DNA of 64,000 bases from CAKZLS01 sp963786305 (GTDB lineage Bacteria > Pseudomonadota > Alphaproteobacteria > Rhodospirillales > Defluviicoccaceae), in contig CAWAYL010000010.1 in the NCBI GenBank assembly GCA_963786305.1, positions 37,354-101,353 of the forward strand. Reading direction: 5' to 3'. This document shows positions 53,248 through 61,811 of this stretch, in pieces. Within the stretch, counting starts at the first letter, position 1, and each line of letters begins with the position of its first letter. The position numbers and the translations under genes are program-made. The notes below the pieces were generated by a model. That model made no database searches and was not told where the DNA came from. It was given only the letters and a program-made list of their open reading frames with translations.

Positions 53248-53264
53248 AGGGTGGCGACTGTGCT

Positions 53265-53537
53265 CTAGGATTTCCGGGGAGACAGCGCCAGCAGCGCGAT
53301 TCCGGCGGCGAGGGCGGCGATGGCGGCCCAGAAAGATAGCGGCGAATAGGTGGGAATCCGCCCGACCGCGCCGACGACGTCACCGAGCGAGCAGATGTCG
53401 GTGGTGTAATAGAAACACGCACTGGCCTTCTTGACGTCTTCACCGAAGACCTGTTCGAAGAACAGATACCACCAGGCGACGGCGCCGGCCAGAAGGCCAA
53501 CGCCGAGAATAAAAAGCGTCTTTCCTAAATCAGCCAT
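53265..53537 (-). CDS. Small two-helix membrane protein
   Basis: This 90-residue protein starts MADLGKTLFILGVGLLAGAV. It has two membrane segments (about 6-26, and FWAAIAALAAGIALLAL near 68-84) with a short loop between that contains two Cys (ASACFYYTTDICSLGDVVGA), which could form a disulfide or bind a metal if periplasmic. The family is not known to me. It is a single gene upstream of RTX on the same strand, with an inverted repeat after its stop. Confidence 0.65.
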   Translation of the reverse strand: MADLGKTLFILGVGLLAGAVAWWYLFFEQVFGEDVKKASACFYYTTDICSLGDVVGAVGRIPTYSPLSFWAAIAALAAGIALLALSPRKS

Positions 53538-53660
53538 GGGGGTGTCCGGTGAAACGAGCGAGGGGCGTGCGTGAATATGTGACACCGCCGGCGGAAATGA
53601 AAGCCCGGCATTGCCGGCATTGAACAAAAACGCCGCGAGGAACCGTGCGATCTCCGGTGT

Positions 53661-53970
53661 CTATTTTTCGCCGCGAGTTTCCGCTATCCGGTCGGAAACC
53701 AGCTTTGCCGCGGCAACGTCCTCGATGGCCGTGCCCAAGGACATGAACACAGCCGTATCGCCGACGGAAATCTATTGTGCCTCCGCCAGAAGATCTTCCA
53801 ATTCCGCATGAATGGAGGCGCCCGACAAGATGACGTCCTGGGACTCCGCCAAAGCCCCTTCGGCCGAATCGACGATCACGGTGTTGGCCATAACCGCGTC
53901 ATCGAGCTCGCGCCAATCGGGATGCACCGGCGGCGGGGAGATCGTCGAAGCAGCTTCAACGAGGCCGCGG
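53661..53970 (-). pseudogene. C-terminal remnant of ornithine cyclodeaminase/mu-crystallin family gene
   Basis: On the minus strand the family tail is readable: WRELDDAVMANTVIVDSAEG, ALAESQDVILSG, then TAVFMSLGTAIEDVAAAKLV ending at TAG 53661-53663. An in-frame TAG at 53772-53774 interrupts it between LLAEAQ and ISVGDTAVF. Its 5' part is missing where the IS4-type element begins at 53971. The intact enzyme would be an NAD-dependent deaminase or a reductase of amino acid or imine substrates. Truncation and internal stop make it non-functional. Confidence 0.7.
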
Positions 53971-55191
53971 CCACGGTACACGACTCTTTCACGATGATCG
54001 CGGTCTGGGAGCCTGGATTGGCGTCTGTCCGGTGGCGAGGAAGTGAAACGGGTCAATGGCTTGGCGTATGGCGGGGGGATTGACGAGGTGTCGCCTGATC
54101 AGGTCGAAGCCATAGCGGAAGATGGATTTTGCCGGCCTTTCGTGGCTCTTGAGGCGGATGGGGTTGGCTTCGTGCAACCAGTCACCGACCTTGTGCGCCC
54201 AGCAAAAGGCGATGGCGAGGACGGCGACGAGCTTCGAGACGCGCTCCTGGTTCGTCATATGGGTGTCTTCGAGATTGAAGCCGCGGGTCTTCATGGCGGC
54301 GAACAGGGTCTCGATTTCCCAGCGCAAGGCGTAGGTGGCCAGGGCCTCTTTCGGCTCGGCATTGGTGACGACGATCAGCAGCTCGCCGCTTGCCAGGCAG
54401 GCGGCGGCGACCCAGACGGGCCGGGCTTTCGGGCGGCCTGATCCGCCGAGGCGCCGTCGCGCGCGGAGCACGCGGCTTTGCCCCGGCCTCAGGTCTCGGA
54501 ACAGCTCGCCGCCCTTGATCATGCGCCCGCGAGCGTTGGCGATCTTGATGTTGGCGCGAATGCGGATATGGAAGCCGATGGCGCCTTCCTGCAGCCACGC
54601 CAGCCAGTCGTCGCCAAGGAACTCGCGGTCGGCCAGCAGGCTGGCGATCTTGTCAGCCCCGAACAGGGCGATGACGCGCTGGACGATCGAGATGCGCTCG
54701 CGGGTGTTGGAGTTGCCCCTCTTGTCGAGGAGTTCCCACAGCACGGGAATGGCGATGCCGCGGTGAACGATGCCGATCATCAAGATGTTCACATCGTGGC
54801 GGCCGAGCCGCCAGTTGGTCCGATCCATGGTCAGCCGCCAGGGTCCCTCTTTGCGCCCCATCACGGCCACGAGGACCTTGGCCAGGGCGTCGAAATCGAA
54901 GCTGACCTGCTCAAAGAAGCGCTGCAAGCGGCGATAGTTCGAGGCGGTCTGGGCGCGCCCCGGAAAATGGCAGGCCAGATGCGACAGGTTCACCGTCCGC
55001 GCCACGAAAACCCCGATCACCAGGACGCAAAAGCTCTCCAGCCGGCTCTTGCGCATGGCGAAGCTTGCCCGTAACGTATCCCTCAGGGCGCTGTCTTGTC
55101 TGGCACGCATTGTCTCCCCTCCCTCTCCACCAGAGAATCGGGAAACATACAGACTTTTCAGCGCCCTCCGCAAATCCGTCGTGTACCATGG
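53971..55191 (-). mobile_element. IS4-type insertion sequence with 14-bp terminal inverted repeats
   Basis: Left end CCACGGTACACGAC (53971-53984) and right end (55178-55191, reverse complement CCATGGTACACGAC) match in 13 of 14 bases. They enclose one transposase gene. The flanking 10-mers (GAGGCCGCGG and TGACAGCGTA) are not a target duplication, so one flank has probably been lost since insertion. The left flank is a broken ornithine-cyclodeaminase gene, the right flank a different broken gene. Confidence 0.8.
53989..55110 (-). CDS. IS4-family DDE transposase
   Basis: This 373-residue protein begins MRARQDSALRDTLRASFAMR and has IS4-type DDE features: TMDRTNWRLGRHDVNILMIG (first Asp), LLADREFLGDDWLAWLQEGA (second Asp), and the YREK-like YALRWEIETLFAAMKTRGFN (Glu). 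The open frame is intact and length is typical, so the element may still be active. It is the only gene between the terminal repeats. The start at 55110 is chosen because the N-terminus then resembles relatives; the frame stays open further upstream. Confidence 0.9.
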   Translation of the reverse strand: MRARQDSALRDTLRASFAMRKSRLESFCVLVIGVFVARTVNLSHLACHFPGRAQTASNYRRLQRFFEQVSFDFDALAKVLVAVMGRKEGPWRLTMDRTNWRLGRHDVNILMIGIVHRGIAIPVLWELLDKRGNSNTRERISIVQRVIALFGADKIASLLADREFLGDDWLAWLQEGAIGFHIRIRANIKIANARGRMIKGGELFRDLRPGQSRVLRARRRLGGSGRPKARPVWVAAACLASGELLIVVTNAEPKEALATYALRWEIETLFAAMKTRGFNLEDTHMTNQERVSKLVAVLAIAFCWAHKVGDWLHEANPIRLKSHERPAKSIFRYGFDLIRRHLVNPPAIRQAIDPFHFLATGQTPIQAPRPRSS

Positions 55192-55232
55192 TGACAGCGT
55201 AAAAATGCGCATCAACCTCCAAAATTACACAG

Positions 55233-55403
55233 CTAAAATCGGGCAATCGCGCCAATCGTCAAAACGTTTTCGGTAAAATCAAAGCTACCGGTCGTTGAGT
55301 TGCGATCTTGGAAGCCATAGGTTAGTCTGGCTTCAACGGTTTCACTAATCTGATGAATTATGCCAGCTTTCAGGATCCAGCTTATGGGGGATTGCAATAA
55401 CCG
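55233..55403 (-). pseudogene. C-terminal fragment of an outer-membrane beta-barrel protein
   Basis: The frame ends in alternating hydrophobic strands with a terminal Phe, as in outer membrane barrels: WILKAGIIHQISETVEARLT, YGFQDRNSTTGSFDFTENVL and TIGAIARF. The composition is lower in GC than neighbours. Nothing upstream continues the barrel in frame. It lies just outside the right end of the IS4-type element, so recombination between elements probably removed the rest. Confidence 0.5.
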
Positions 55404-55560
55404 AACGTCTGATCCACACACGTAGGCAGTCCGATGTACGCGCAGTCTATAAAGACTAATGGGAAATAATAACAGCTTGCGAGAGCGTCTAAACTCATAG
55501 AAGCCTTGTGCGGTCGTGATGGGATGTGATTCAGCATGGCAAACGACGAGGAGGTTTGTC

Positions 55561-55872
55561 ATGTCCGCTGCGATACCGCTCCGAGATGATTTTGATGGTC
55601 CGGCGCTTCGAGCCCTTGCGAAAGCCTTGGAGGATGCCAATCAGACGCGCCGCCTGCTTTGCTTGGCGTTGATTTACGAGGGTGGGCGTCGGGGCGAAGC
55701 TGCGGCGCTTGGCGGTGTAGGGCTTCAGATCATTCGTGACTGGGTCATGCGTTTCAACACCGAGGGTCCCGATGGTTTGACCGACCGTAAGCCTCCCGGC
55801 GCTCCGCCCAAGCTGACCGATGTCCAACGCCAGGCGCTTTGCGCCATCGTTGAGAATGGGCCGATCCCGGCG
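55561..55872 (+). pseudogene. IS630-type transposase, N-terminal fragment
   Basis: After GAGGAGG the frame starts MSAAIPLRDDFDGPALRALA. It shows the helix-turn-helix region of IS630-type transposases (TRRLLCLALIYEGGRRGEAA, ALGGVGLQIIRDWVMRFNTE, GPDGLTDRKPPGAPPKLTD). The similarity stops at IVENGPIPA, exactly where the terminal sequence of an IS21-type element begins (55873). The catalytic DDE domain is absent, so this is a truncated, inactive copy interrupted by a later insertion. Confidence 0.8.
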
Positions 55873-56882
55873 TGTCAATTCGCATCCAATCGTGACCCCC
55901 TTTTCGCGTCCAATATTGACCCCTCCTGGGGTACAGCTTGCTGATCAGATGGAACAGCAACTGTCCGCCGGCTTGGCTGAACGGGAGATAGCCGAGTTCG
56001 TCGATGACAACGAGATCATGGCGCAGCAGTTTTTCGGCCATCCTGCCGCTCTTGCCCGCGGCCTTCTCTTGCTCGAGTTGATTGACGAGATCGACCAGGT
56101 TGAAGAACCGCCCTCTGGCGCGGCTGCGGATGACGGCGGACGCGACGGCGATGCAGAGATGCGTTTTGCCCGTGCCGGTTCCGCCGATGAAGATAGCGTT
56201 GCGCCTGGCGTCCAGGAAGGCGCCGGTCGCAAGCTCGCGGACCAGGCCCTCGTCGACCGGCGTGTCGGCGAAGACGAACTGTTCCAGGTCCTTGAGCACC
56301 GGGAACCTGGCGCCACCGATGCGATAGCTGATCGAGCGGGCCTGGCGGTGGGTCCGCTCCGCCCGGATCAGGCCGGCGATGAGGGGATATATCTCGTCGC
56401 GCCGGGCGAGACCCTTGCCGGCGATCTCGTCGAAGCTGGAGCGCATGCCGTAGAGCTTGAGTTCGCCCATGGCGTCGAGAATCTCATGGCGTTCCATCAG
56501 GCAACCTTCCTTATGCTGTCGTAGTGGCCACAATCGGCCGTGGGTTCGATCTTCAGGCGCAGCGCATCGGGCGTGGTGATGCTGGGCGGCGGCGGCGGCT
56601 GGCGCTGCCGGGCGAGCACCGTGAGGATTACATCGCCGCTGGCGATGCCGGCCTCCAGCGCTTCGGCGCAGGCCGCCTCGACCGCGGCCAATCCATGATC
56701 GAGCACCGCGCCGAGCACTTTGACAAACTGGCGATCCCCGTCGGCGTGGCTCTTCAGCCTGGCGCGGACCTGGGCCAGGGCGGGCGGCAGATCCCAGTCC
56801 TTGAAGGGGGCGCCGTTGCGCAAAGCGCCGGGCTTCCTCACCAGAACCGGGAGGTAATGCCAGGGATCGTAGATAATCTGAT
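55873..56882 (-). mobile_element. IS21-family remnant with one intact end
   Basis: The left end begins TGTCAATTCGCATCCAATCG at 55873, with the internal repeats of IS21 ends: TTCGCATCCAATCGTGACC (from 55879) and TTCGCGTCCAATATTGACC (from 55903). Behind it are truncated istB and istA reading toward this end. The other end and most of istA are missing, cut by an IS110-type fragment near 56882. The element was inserted into the IS630-type gene. Confidence 0.8.
55936..56497 (-). pseudogene. istB: IS21 helper ATPase IstB, C-terminally deleted
   Basis: The frame starts MERHEILDAMGELKLYGMRS. It carries Walker A GGTGTGKTHLCIAVA near 105-119 and Walker B DLVVIDELGYLPFS, then ends at LLFHLISKLY, where the terminal sequence of the element takes over. 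Roughly the last 60 residues (sensor and arginine finger region) are lacking, so an internal deletion joined istB to the element's end. The start overlaps the istA stop (ATGA), as in active IS21 elements. Confidence 0.82.
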
Positions 56883-56885
56883 CAT
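56497..56885 (-). pseudogene. istA: IS21 transposase IstA, C-terminal fragment
   Basis: Only the C-terminal part is present: DQIIYDPWHYLPVLVRKPGA, LRNGAPFKDWDLPPALAQVR, GDRQFVKVLGAVLDHGLAAV, ending at TGA 56497-56499. The integrase core with its DDE residues is missing. The break lies near 56883, where an IS110-type fragment begins on the other strand. It matches IstA of elements in this group. Confidence 0.82.
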
Positions 56886-56981
56886 GCCGGCAAGCGATCG
56901 ACGATCGTCGCAACCGCAATCGCCCGTGAACTGTCCGCCTTCATCTGGGCGATCAACCGCGAAGTCGTGGGCAGACCATGA
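56883..56981 (+). pseudogene. IS110-type transposase, C-terminal fragment
   Basis: The plus strand reads HAGKRSTIVATAIARELSAF, then IWAINREVVGRP and TGA at 56979-56981. This is the typical end of IS110-family transposases. Everything before it is missing because of the IS21 junction. Too short for a full call, but the motif order is distinctive. Confidence 0.6.
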
Positions 56982-57409
56982 CCGCTCCATCCATGGCCCG
57001 GGGCTGTGGACCGCCTGCGCTATATGAGGGCTCCGCCGCCCCACAGCCCCTCCATGTGCCATCCGATCCAGGGAGGTTCATGGCGTCGAGTTGATGCGGC
57101 GCTCGCCGGCCGGCGGCTCGGCATGACAACCATCGTGCAGCAGTGAGGGCGGGACCACGGCAGGGGAACTCCCGATTGGACTATGTGGCCGGTCACCTGA
57201 TCGACGCCCGAGTTTAGACAGGGACAGCCCCGGACGAAAAAACGGAAATGCGGACAACAACCCGCGGATCAGAGTTTGATCACCGACGTCTCCAGGCCCC
57301 GCTCTCTCCCCTGCACGATCCATCGCCCGATGAACTCCGCCGGCACGGCGTGGAAGCGACATGTCGCGCGCGCAGTGCTTGACAAAGGACATCAGAGTCC
57401 AATGAGAAG
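56982..57409. other. Intergenic remains of mobile elements
   Basis: There is no intact gene. On the minus strand, codons 57269-57355 read VPAEFIGRWIVQGRERGLET, then SVIKL and a stop, which looks like the end of a real but unidentified protein. The beginning is lost. The remainder shows no feature I can support. Confidence 0.3.
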
Positions 57410-57442
57410 GGCCTTATGTGCTGCGGAGCGGCGCATAAGGCC
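57410..57442. repeat. Hairpin at the left edge of the IS91-type element
   Basis: GGCCTTATGTGC (57410-57421) pairs with GCGCATAAGGCC (57431-57442) with one mismatch, around a 9-base loop. Its right arm touches the terminal inverted repeat of the IS91-type element. IS91-family ends usually contain hairpins near where replication starts or stops. Confidence 0.55.
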
Positions 57443-57708
57443 TATTGGGCTAAGCCGCCTGGCTCGGTGTTGATGCCTTGGGAATTGAATGGTCATGGTT
57501 CGGTCGTGAAGGGACGATCACGGACCGTGGAACCAGCCTTTTTCAGCCGGAATCACTGGTTTCTCACGGCCTACCGTATCTGAAGAAATCACATCGGAAT
57601 GCCGGAGCGGGATTATGCGGGTTCTATCGGTATTCCCGGCCGAGCGAAAGGTTTGCCGCTTCGCGGAGCGGGCCCGCCATGGAATGATTGACGTCTGTGC
57701 ACGGACTG

Positions 57709-58893
57709 TCATGACGGTGGCGCGCGCTGGCGCGGGAGGGTTTCGATGATCCGGAGCCGCCCTTCGCGGCAATGAGGACAGGCCAGAATGTCGCGCCCGG
57801 TCAGCCGCTCCATCATGTCCTCGACGCATTCTCTAGCCTGGCGGGCGGGCTCTGGTTGGTCGAGCAGTTCGCGGCAGCAGGCAAGCTTGTCGCGGCGATG
57901 ACGGTTGGCGAAGATCCCGTAGTGGCGGATGCGCATAAAGCCTGATGGCAGGACATGGAGGAGAAAGCGGCGGATGAATTCCGTTGCCTCTAGGCTCATG
58001 ACCTTGAGCTTGGCGCCGTCACGGTAGTCCCGCCAGCGGAACGAGACACGCTCGTCATCGAGAGCGACAAGGCGTTCGTTGGAGATGGCGATGCGGTGTG
58101 TGTAGCGGCCGAGATAAGCGATGACCTGCCGCGGACCGGCAAACGGCGGTTTGGCGTAGACCACCCAATCGCTCTGTCGCAGGCTGGCGAGAAGTTCCGC
58201 GAAGGCCCGGTCGTCGGCGAGCACCTGGGTCGACCCGCCAAAGGCAATCTCGCCGCGTCGGCGGGCGCGCGTCAAAAGATCCAGATATTTGCCGCGAAAC
58301 ACCTTGGACAGGGCGCGGACCGGAAATAGGAAGCGCTTCTTGGCACGGAGCCAGCCCTGTCCATCGGGCGAAAGCCCGCCGGCGGTGACCAAGCCGTGGA
58401 CATGGACATGCTGGCCGAGGTTCTGGCTCCAAGTGTGGAGCACCAGAGTGAGGCCGATCTCGCCGCCGATCCAACGAGGATCCCGACCGAAAGTCAGGAG
58501 CGTGTCGGCGGCGGCTTTGAACAGCAGGCCGTAGAGTTGGCGCGGATTGCCCCGAACGAGCGGGTTCAGGCCATGCGGCAGGGTGAAGACGACATGGTCG
58601 TAGCGTGTTGCCAGAAGCTCGCTCTGGCGCGCCTCCACCCATCTTTCCTTGGACAGCGTCTGGCACTTGGGGCAATGGCGGTTGCGGCAAGAATGGTAGT
58701 GATGGACCAGGCCGCCGCAACGATCACACGCCTGGAGGTGACCACCCATCGCCGCCGTGCGGCAGGTCTCGATGGCTTGGATGATGCGGATCTGATTGCC
58801 GCTTGTCCGGTGACCAGCGCGGTAGGTCGCGCCATGGCGTCGAGAGATTTCCGCAAGCTCGAGCCGCCGCGCCGCCTTGGGCACGGTGCACAA
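57709..58893 (-). CDS. IS91-family HUH transposase
   Basis: This 394-residue rolling-circle transposase has the zinc-binding N-terminal region (ACDRCGGLVHHYHSCRNRHC, then PKC), the HUH motif in LGQHVHVHGLVTAGG, and the C-terminal part RQVIAYLGRYTHRIAISNER with a catalytic Tyr. A Cys-rich end (ILACPHC) completes the family layout. The GTG at 58893 begins three bases after the recombinase stop codon, so the genes are co-translated. It looks intact. Confidence 0.9.
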   Translation of the reverse strand: MCTVPKAARRLELAEISRRHGATYRAGHRTSGNQIRIIQAIETCRTAAMGGHLQACDRCGGLVHHYHSCRNRHCPKCQTLSKERWVEARQSELLATRYDHVVFTLPHGLNPLVRGNPRQLYGLLFKAAADTLLTFGRDPRWIGGEIGLTLVLHTWSQNLGQHVHVHGLVTAGGLSPDGQGWLRAKKRFLFPVRALSKVFRGKYLDLLTRARRRGEIAFGGSTQVLADDRAFAELLASLRQSDWVVYAKPPFAGPRQVIAYLGRYTHRIAISNERLVALDDERVSFRWRDYRDGAKLKVMSLEATEFIRRFLLHVLPSGFMRIRHYGIFANRHRRDKLACCRELLDQPEPARQARECVEDMMERLTGRDILACPHCREGRLRIIETLPRQRAPPS

Positions 58894-58896
58894 GGC

Positions 58897-59743
58897 TCAA
58901 CCGCCATCCAATCCGAGATCATCGAGGGGCGAGGCCGTGGCCATCAGCCGGCGATCGCTCAAGTGGAAATAGCGCAAGGTCGAGCGGATGCTGCCATGGC
59001 CGAGAAGCCGCTGAATGCTGTGAAGATCGCTGCCCGCTTCCAGGAGGTGGGTGGCAAAGGCATGGCGCAAGCTGTGCAGCCCGCCGTCCTTGCTGATCCC
59101 GGCTTTAGCCTTGGCGGCATGAAAGACGCGGTGTGCCGTGACCCGGGTGATCGGCTGTTCCGGTCTGGCACCCGGAAACAGCCAAGTTTCGGGCCGATAG
59201 GCGCGCCAGTAAGCGCGCAGTTCGCCTTGCATACATTCGGACAGCAGCCCATAGCGATCTTTCCGGCGCTTGCCTTGCGCGATGCGCAGACACATGCGCT
59301 TGCCGTCGATATCGCTGACCTTGAGGCGGATCACCTCGCTCGCACGCAAACCGGCGCCGTAGGTGGTCGTCAGCAAAGCCCGGTCACGCAAACTCGCGGC
59401 CGCCTCGATCAGGGCGCGGACCTCCGCGCGGCTCAAAACCTGGGGCAGGCGTTGCTCTTTCCGGGATCGAGGAATTCTGGAAGCGGGTATCCTCGCGGCC
59501 CAAGGTGACGCGAAAGAAAAAACGAAGGCCATGAACGTAGCTGTTGCATGTCCCGTGGGCGAAGCCGCGATCCTCGGTCAAATGGACAAGAAAACGCTGC
59601 ACCTCTCGGGCGCTCACATTATCCGGGCTCTGGCCATGAAAGCGGGCCAGTTCGGCCACCGCATGCAGATAGCTCTCACGCGTGCCCTTGGCTAAGCCAC
59701 GCGCGGTCATATCCTCGATCATTCGTTGACGAAGCGGGGTCAT
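58897..59743 (-). CDS. Tyrosine recombinase/integrase associated with IS91-type element, one frameshift
   Basis: This product of about 282 residues has a SAM-like core-binding N-terminus (TPLRQRMIEDMTARGLAKGT; VQRFLVHLTEDRGFAHGTCN) and, after a frame change near 59480, the catalytic domain with Arg in YGAGLRASEVIRLKVSDIDG, HSLRHAFATHLLEAG, LLGHGSIRSTLRYFHL (His and nucleophile Tyr). All catalytic residues are readable. It is upstream of, and in operon with, the IS91 transposase, as in a group of IS91-like elements that carry a recombinase. Confidence 0.87.
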
Positions 59744-59873
59744 TGGTCTCCTCCCTGATCATTCGGTGGTGATCAAGAAAGGAGACAACACCCGTGGCGG
59801 AACGCAAACCCCGCTATGCTCTACCCTGAATCAAAGCCAAGCACACTGCCGCGCAGCGGCTTAGTCCAATTGG

Positions 59874-60228
59874 TAATTCTGTTTCAAGCGATGGCGCATT
59901 TTAAGGCTTTTTTGCCCTCCAAGGCAGATGCACGGGCTGCTCCACACCACCGCTCGGACTTGCTGTGAAACGAGAATGCCGAGATCTGTTTCGGAGCGGG
60001 GGATCCTAATCTCGCCCACGTTAGCACCCTTTCGCTTGGAACATCTTTCCACGGTCCGCAATGCGATGGGATTCCGGGCATTCCGACGCGACCTGGACAT
60101 GTCGAGTGTTGGCTAGCAGTTCGCTTGGGACACGGGGCCAGACCACGGCCGCTATAGCTTCAGCAACAAAAGCAGTAGGGTCAGATTCAGTTGAAAAGCA
60201 AGTGATTCTGACCTCTTGATTCTATTAA
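59874..60228. other. Intergenic region between mobile element and toxin gene, with a hairpin
   Basis: No gene is evident. GGTCAGATTCA (60180-60190) and TGATTCTGACC (60204-60214) form an imperfect hairpin with a 13-base loop. It lies just downstream of the toxin stop and could be its terminator. Confidence 0.4.
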
Positions 60229-60597
60229 CTATTCAAGCTGCCGAACCGCGAGATCGGGCGTCACTTGGGGCGCGATCACTCGACGATCGGTCGGGAATGG
60301 CGGCGCCCAGCGGAGCCGTTTTAACTCCTCGTGGATGTCACGGCGGCGCCCGAACGCGGCCAGCAGCACGATCAGTTCCAGATCTTTGATCCGGTAGACG
60401 ATGCGAAGGTCGCCGACGCAGATGCGGTACACGCCGCCTTGAGCGGCCTTCAGCTTCTTGCAACCGTCTGGTCGAGGATTGTCGGCGAGACTATCGATGT
60501 GCGGTGCGAGCCGGCTCCGTTCGGCGGCGGCGAAATTGCGCATTTGACGCGCGGCCGCCGGAGCGAAGCGGATCGAGTAGGGCAAGGCCCGGCACAC
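60229..60597 (-). CDS. RelE/ParE-family toxin
   Basis: The 122-residue protein has the RelE fold signature: YSIRFAPAAARQMRNFAAAE, PHIDSLADNPRPDGCKKLKA, GVYRICVGDLRIVYRIKDLE and LIVLLAAFGRRRDIHEELKR. These toxins cut mRNA on the ribosome. The start is GTG 60597, 20 bases after the antitoxin stop. The tail after about residue 100 is longer than in the usual RelE protein (about 90 residues) and may run past the original end. Confidence 0.85.
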   Translation of the reverse strand: MCRALPYSIRFAPAAARQMRNFAAAERSRLAPHIDSLADNPRPDGCKKLKAAQGGVYRICVGDLRIVYRIKDLELIVLLAAFGRRRDIHEELKRLRWAPPFPTDRRVIAPQVTPDLAVRQLE

Positions 60598-60617
60598 GGC
60601 CAGAAGGCGCGATCAGG

Positions 60618-60878
60618 TCAGAGGGCGAGTTCGCGCTTGAGATCGTCCCACCACACGGCGCCCTTGTCCTCGGCCTCCTTGAGCGCCGCCAGCGCGGCGC
60701 GCAGGTCTATGAGGTCCTCGAGCTCCTCGAGCAGTTCAACGTCCTCGTACGGCACGATGGCGACACGGCTCTTGCCGTGCCGGCCAATGACGACGCGCTC
60801 CCGGCCATAGGCGGCGCGATTGCAAATGTCGGCAAAGCCCCGGCGCGCTTCGGTTACGGAGGCGATGGTGGTGGACAT
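60618..60878 (-). CDS. Phd/YefM-family antitoxin
   Basis: This 86-residue protein starts MSTTIASVTEARRGFADICN. The N-terminal dimer and DNA-binding region continues RAAYGRERVVIGRHGKSRVA, IVPYEDVELLEELEDL, and the C-terminal segment (ALKEAEDKGAVWWDDLKREL) should wrap the toxin. It is the antitoxin and autorepressor of the RelE-type gene downstream. The gene pair lies at the edge of the IS-rich region, as often for mobile modules. Confidence 0.87.
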   Translation of the reverse strand: MSTTIASVTEARRGFADICNRAAYGRERVVIGRHGKSRVAIVPYEDVELLEELEDLIDLRAALAALKEAEDKGAVWWDDLKRELAL

Positions 60879-61070
60879 GGGCTGGTGCTCCTGAGCATGG
60901 CATACACATCGATGATACATATAGCACAAATTGTACAACAATCCAGACCAAGGATGAGCAACGGAAGGGGTATTTTTCCGCTAGCCGCGATCGTACCCGC
61001 CGCGCCGTCGACAGGCAGGGTGCGGAAGGTTCCGCAATAGAAGTTCCGAGGGAGCGGACCGTCGACCGTT

Positions 61071-61811
61071 TCATATCAGGCCCAGGGTCCGGAACGAATT
61101 GACGCCGTTGCGGCCGACGATGACGTGATCATGGACGGAGATGCCCAGCTTCTGGGCGGCGTCGCGGACTTCGTGGGTCATGTCGATGTCGGCGCGGCTG
61201 GGCGTTGGATCGCCCGACGGGTGATTGTGCACCAGGATCAGCGCCGAGGCGCCCAGTTCCAGCGCGCGCTTGATCACTTCCCTCGGGTAGACCGGCGTGT
61301 GATCCACCGTGCCGCGCTGCTGCACCTCGTCGGTGATCAGGATGTTTTTGCGGTTCAGGTAGAGAACGCGGAACTGTTCCGAGCGCTCGTCCACCAGGCA
61401 GGCGCGGCAATAGTCCAAGAGCTGGGTCCACGAGGAGAGCACCGGCTTGTCTTCGATTTCGGTCCGGAGGATCCGCCGGGCGGCTTCGCGCACGGCCTTG
61501 AACTGGACGATCGTGCGCTCGGTTACGCGGGGGTACTTCTCGAGTTGATGCGGGCTCGCCGCGAGGACGCCGCCGAAGCCGCCGAAATCCTTGAGCAACT
61601 GCTTGGCCAAGGGTTTTACGTCCACCCGATCGATGGAGTAGAACAGCAGAAGTTCCAGAAGCTCGTAATCGGGCAGCGGTTCCGCGCCGGAGTCCAGCAC
61701 GCGGTCGCGCAGGCGTTGCCGATGATTGCGGTAATGGGGGTCGCCCCTGCTCGGCTTGTCTTCCGGCTGGGCGGCTCGTGCGTTGCTGCCCGCGGGATCG
61801 TCTCGGTCCAT
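61071..61811 (-). CDS. radC: RadC-family JAB-domain protein
   Basis: The 246-residue protein has the helix-hairpin-helix-like N-terminal domain (HYRNHRQRLRDRVLDSGAEP; LPDYELLELLLFYSIDRVDV) and the JAB/MPN-type metal motif HNHPSGDPTPSRADID near 200-215. RadC is annotated as a DNA-repair protein but the real function is uncertain; the motif indicates a metallopeptidase-like fold. Its ATG overlaps the map stop (TGATG), so it is last in the sfsA-map-radC run, an order usual in alphaproteobacteria. Confidence 0.93.
   Translation of the reverse strand: MDRDDPAGSNARAAQPEDKPSRGDPHYRNHRQRLRDRVLDSGAEPLPDYELLELLLFYSIDRVDVKPLAKQLLKDFGGFGGVLAASPHQLEKYPRVTERTIVQFKAVREAARRILRTEIEDKPVLSSWTQLLDYCRACLVDERSEQFRVLYLNRKNILITDEVQQRGTVDHTPVYPREVIKRALELGASALILVHNHPSGDPTPSRADIDMTHEVRDAAQKLGISVHDHVIVGRNGVNSFRTLGLI

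Larger units (their letters stand above)
57441..59873 (-). mobile_element. IS91-type element with tyrosine recombinase and terminal inverted repeats
   Basis: CCTATTGGGCTAAGCCGC (57441-57458) is repeated inverted at 59856-59873 (reverse complement CCAATTGGACTAAGCCGC), matching in 16 of 18 bases. Between them are a tyrosine recombinase gene and a Y2-type transposase gene, both on the minus strand and in tandem. Classical IS91 elements lack terminal inverted repeats, so the limits here are proposed from symmetry. Only one frameshift affects the contents. Confidence 0.65.
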
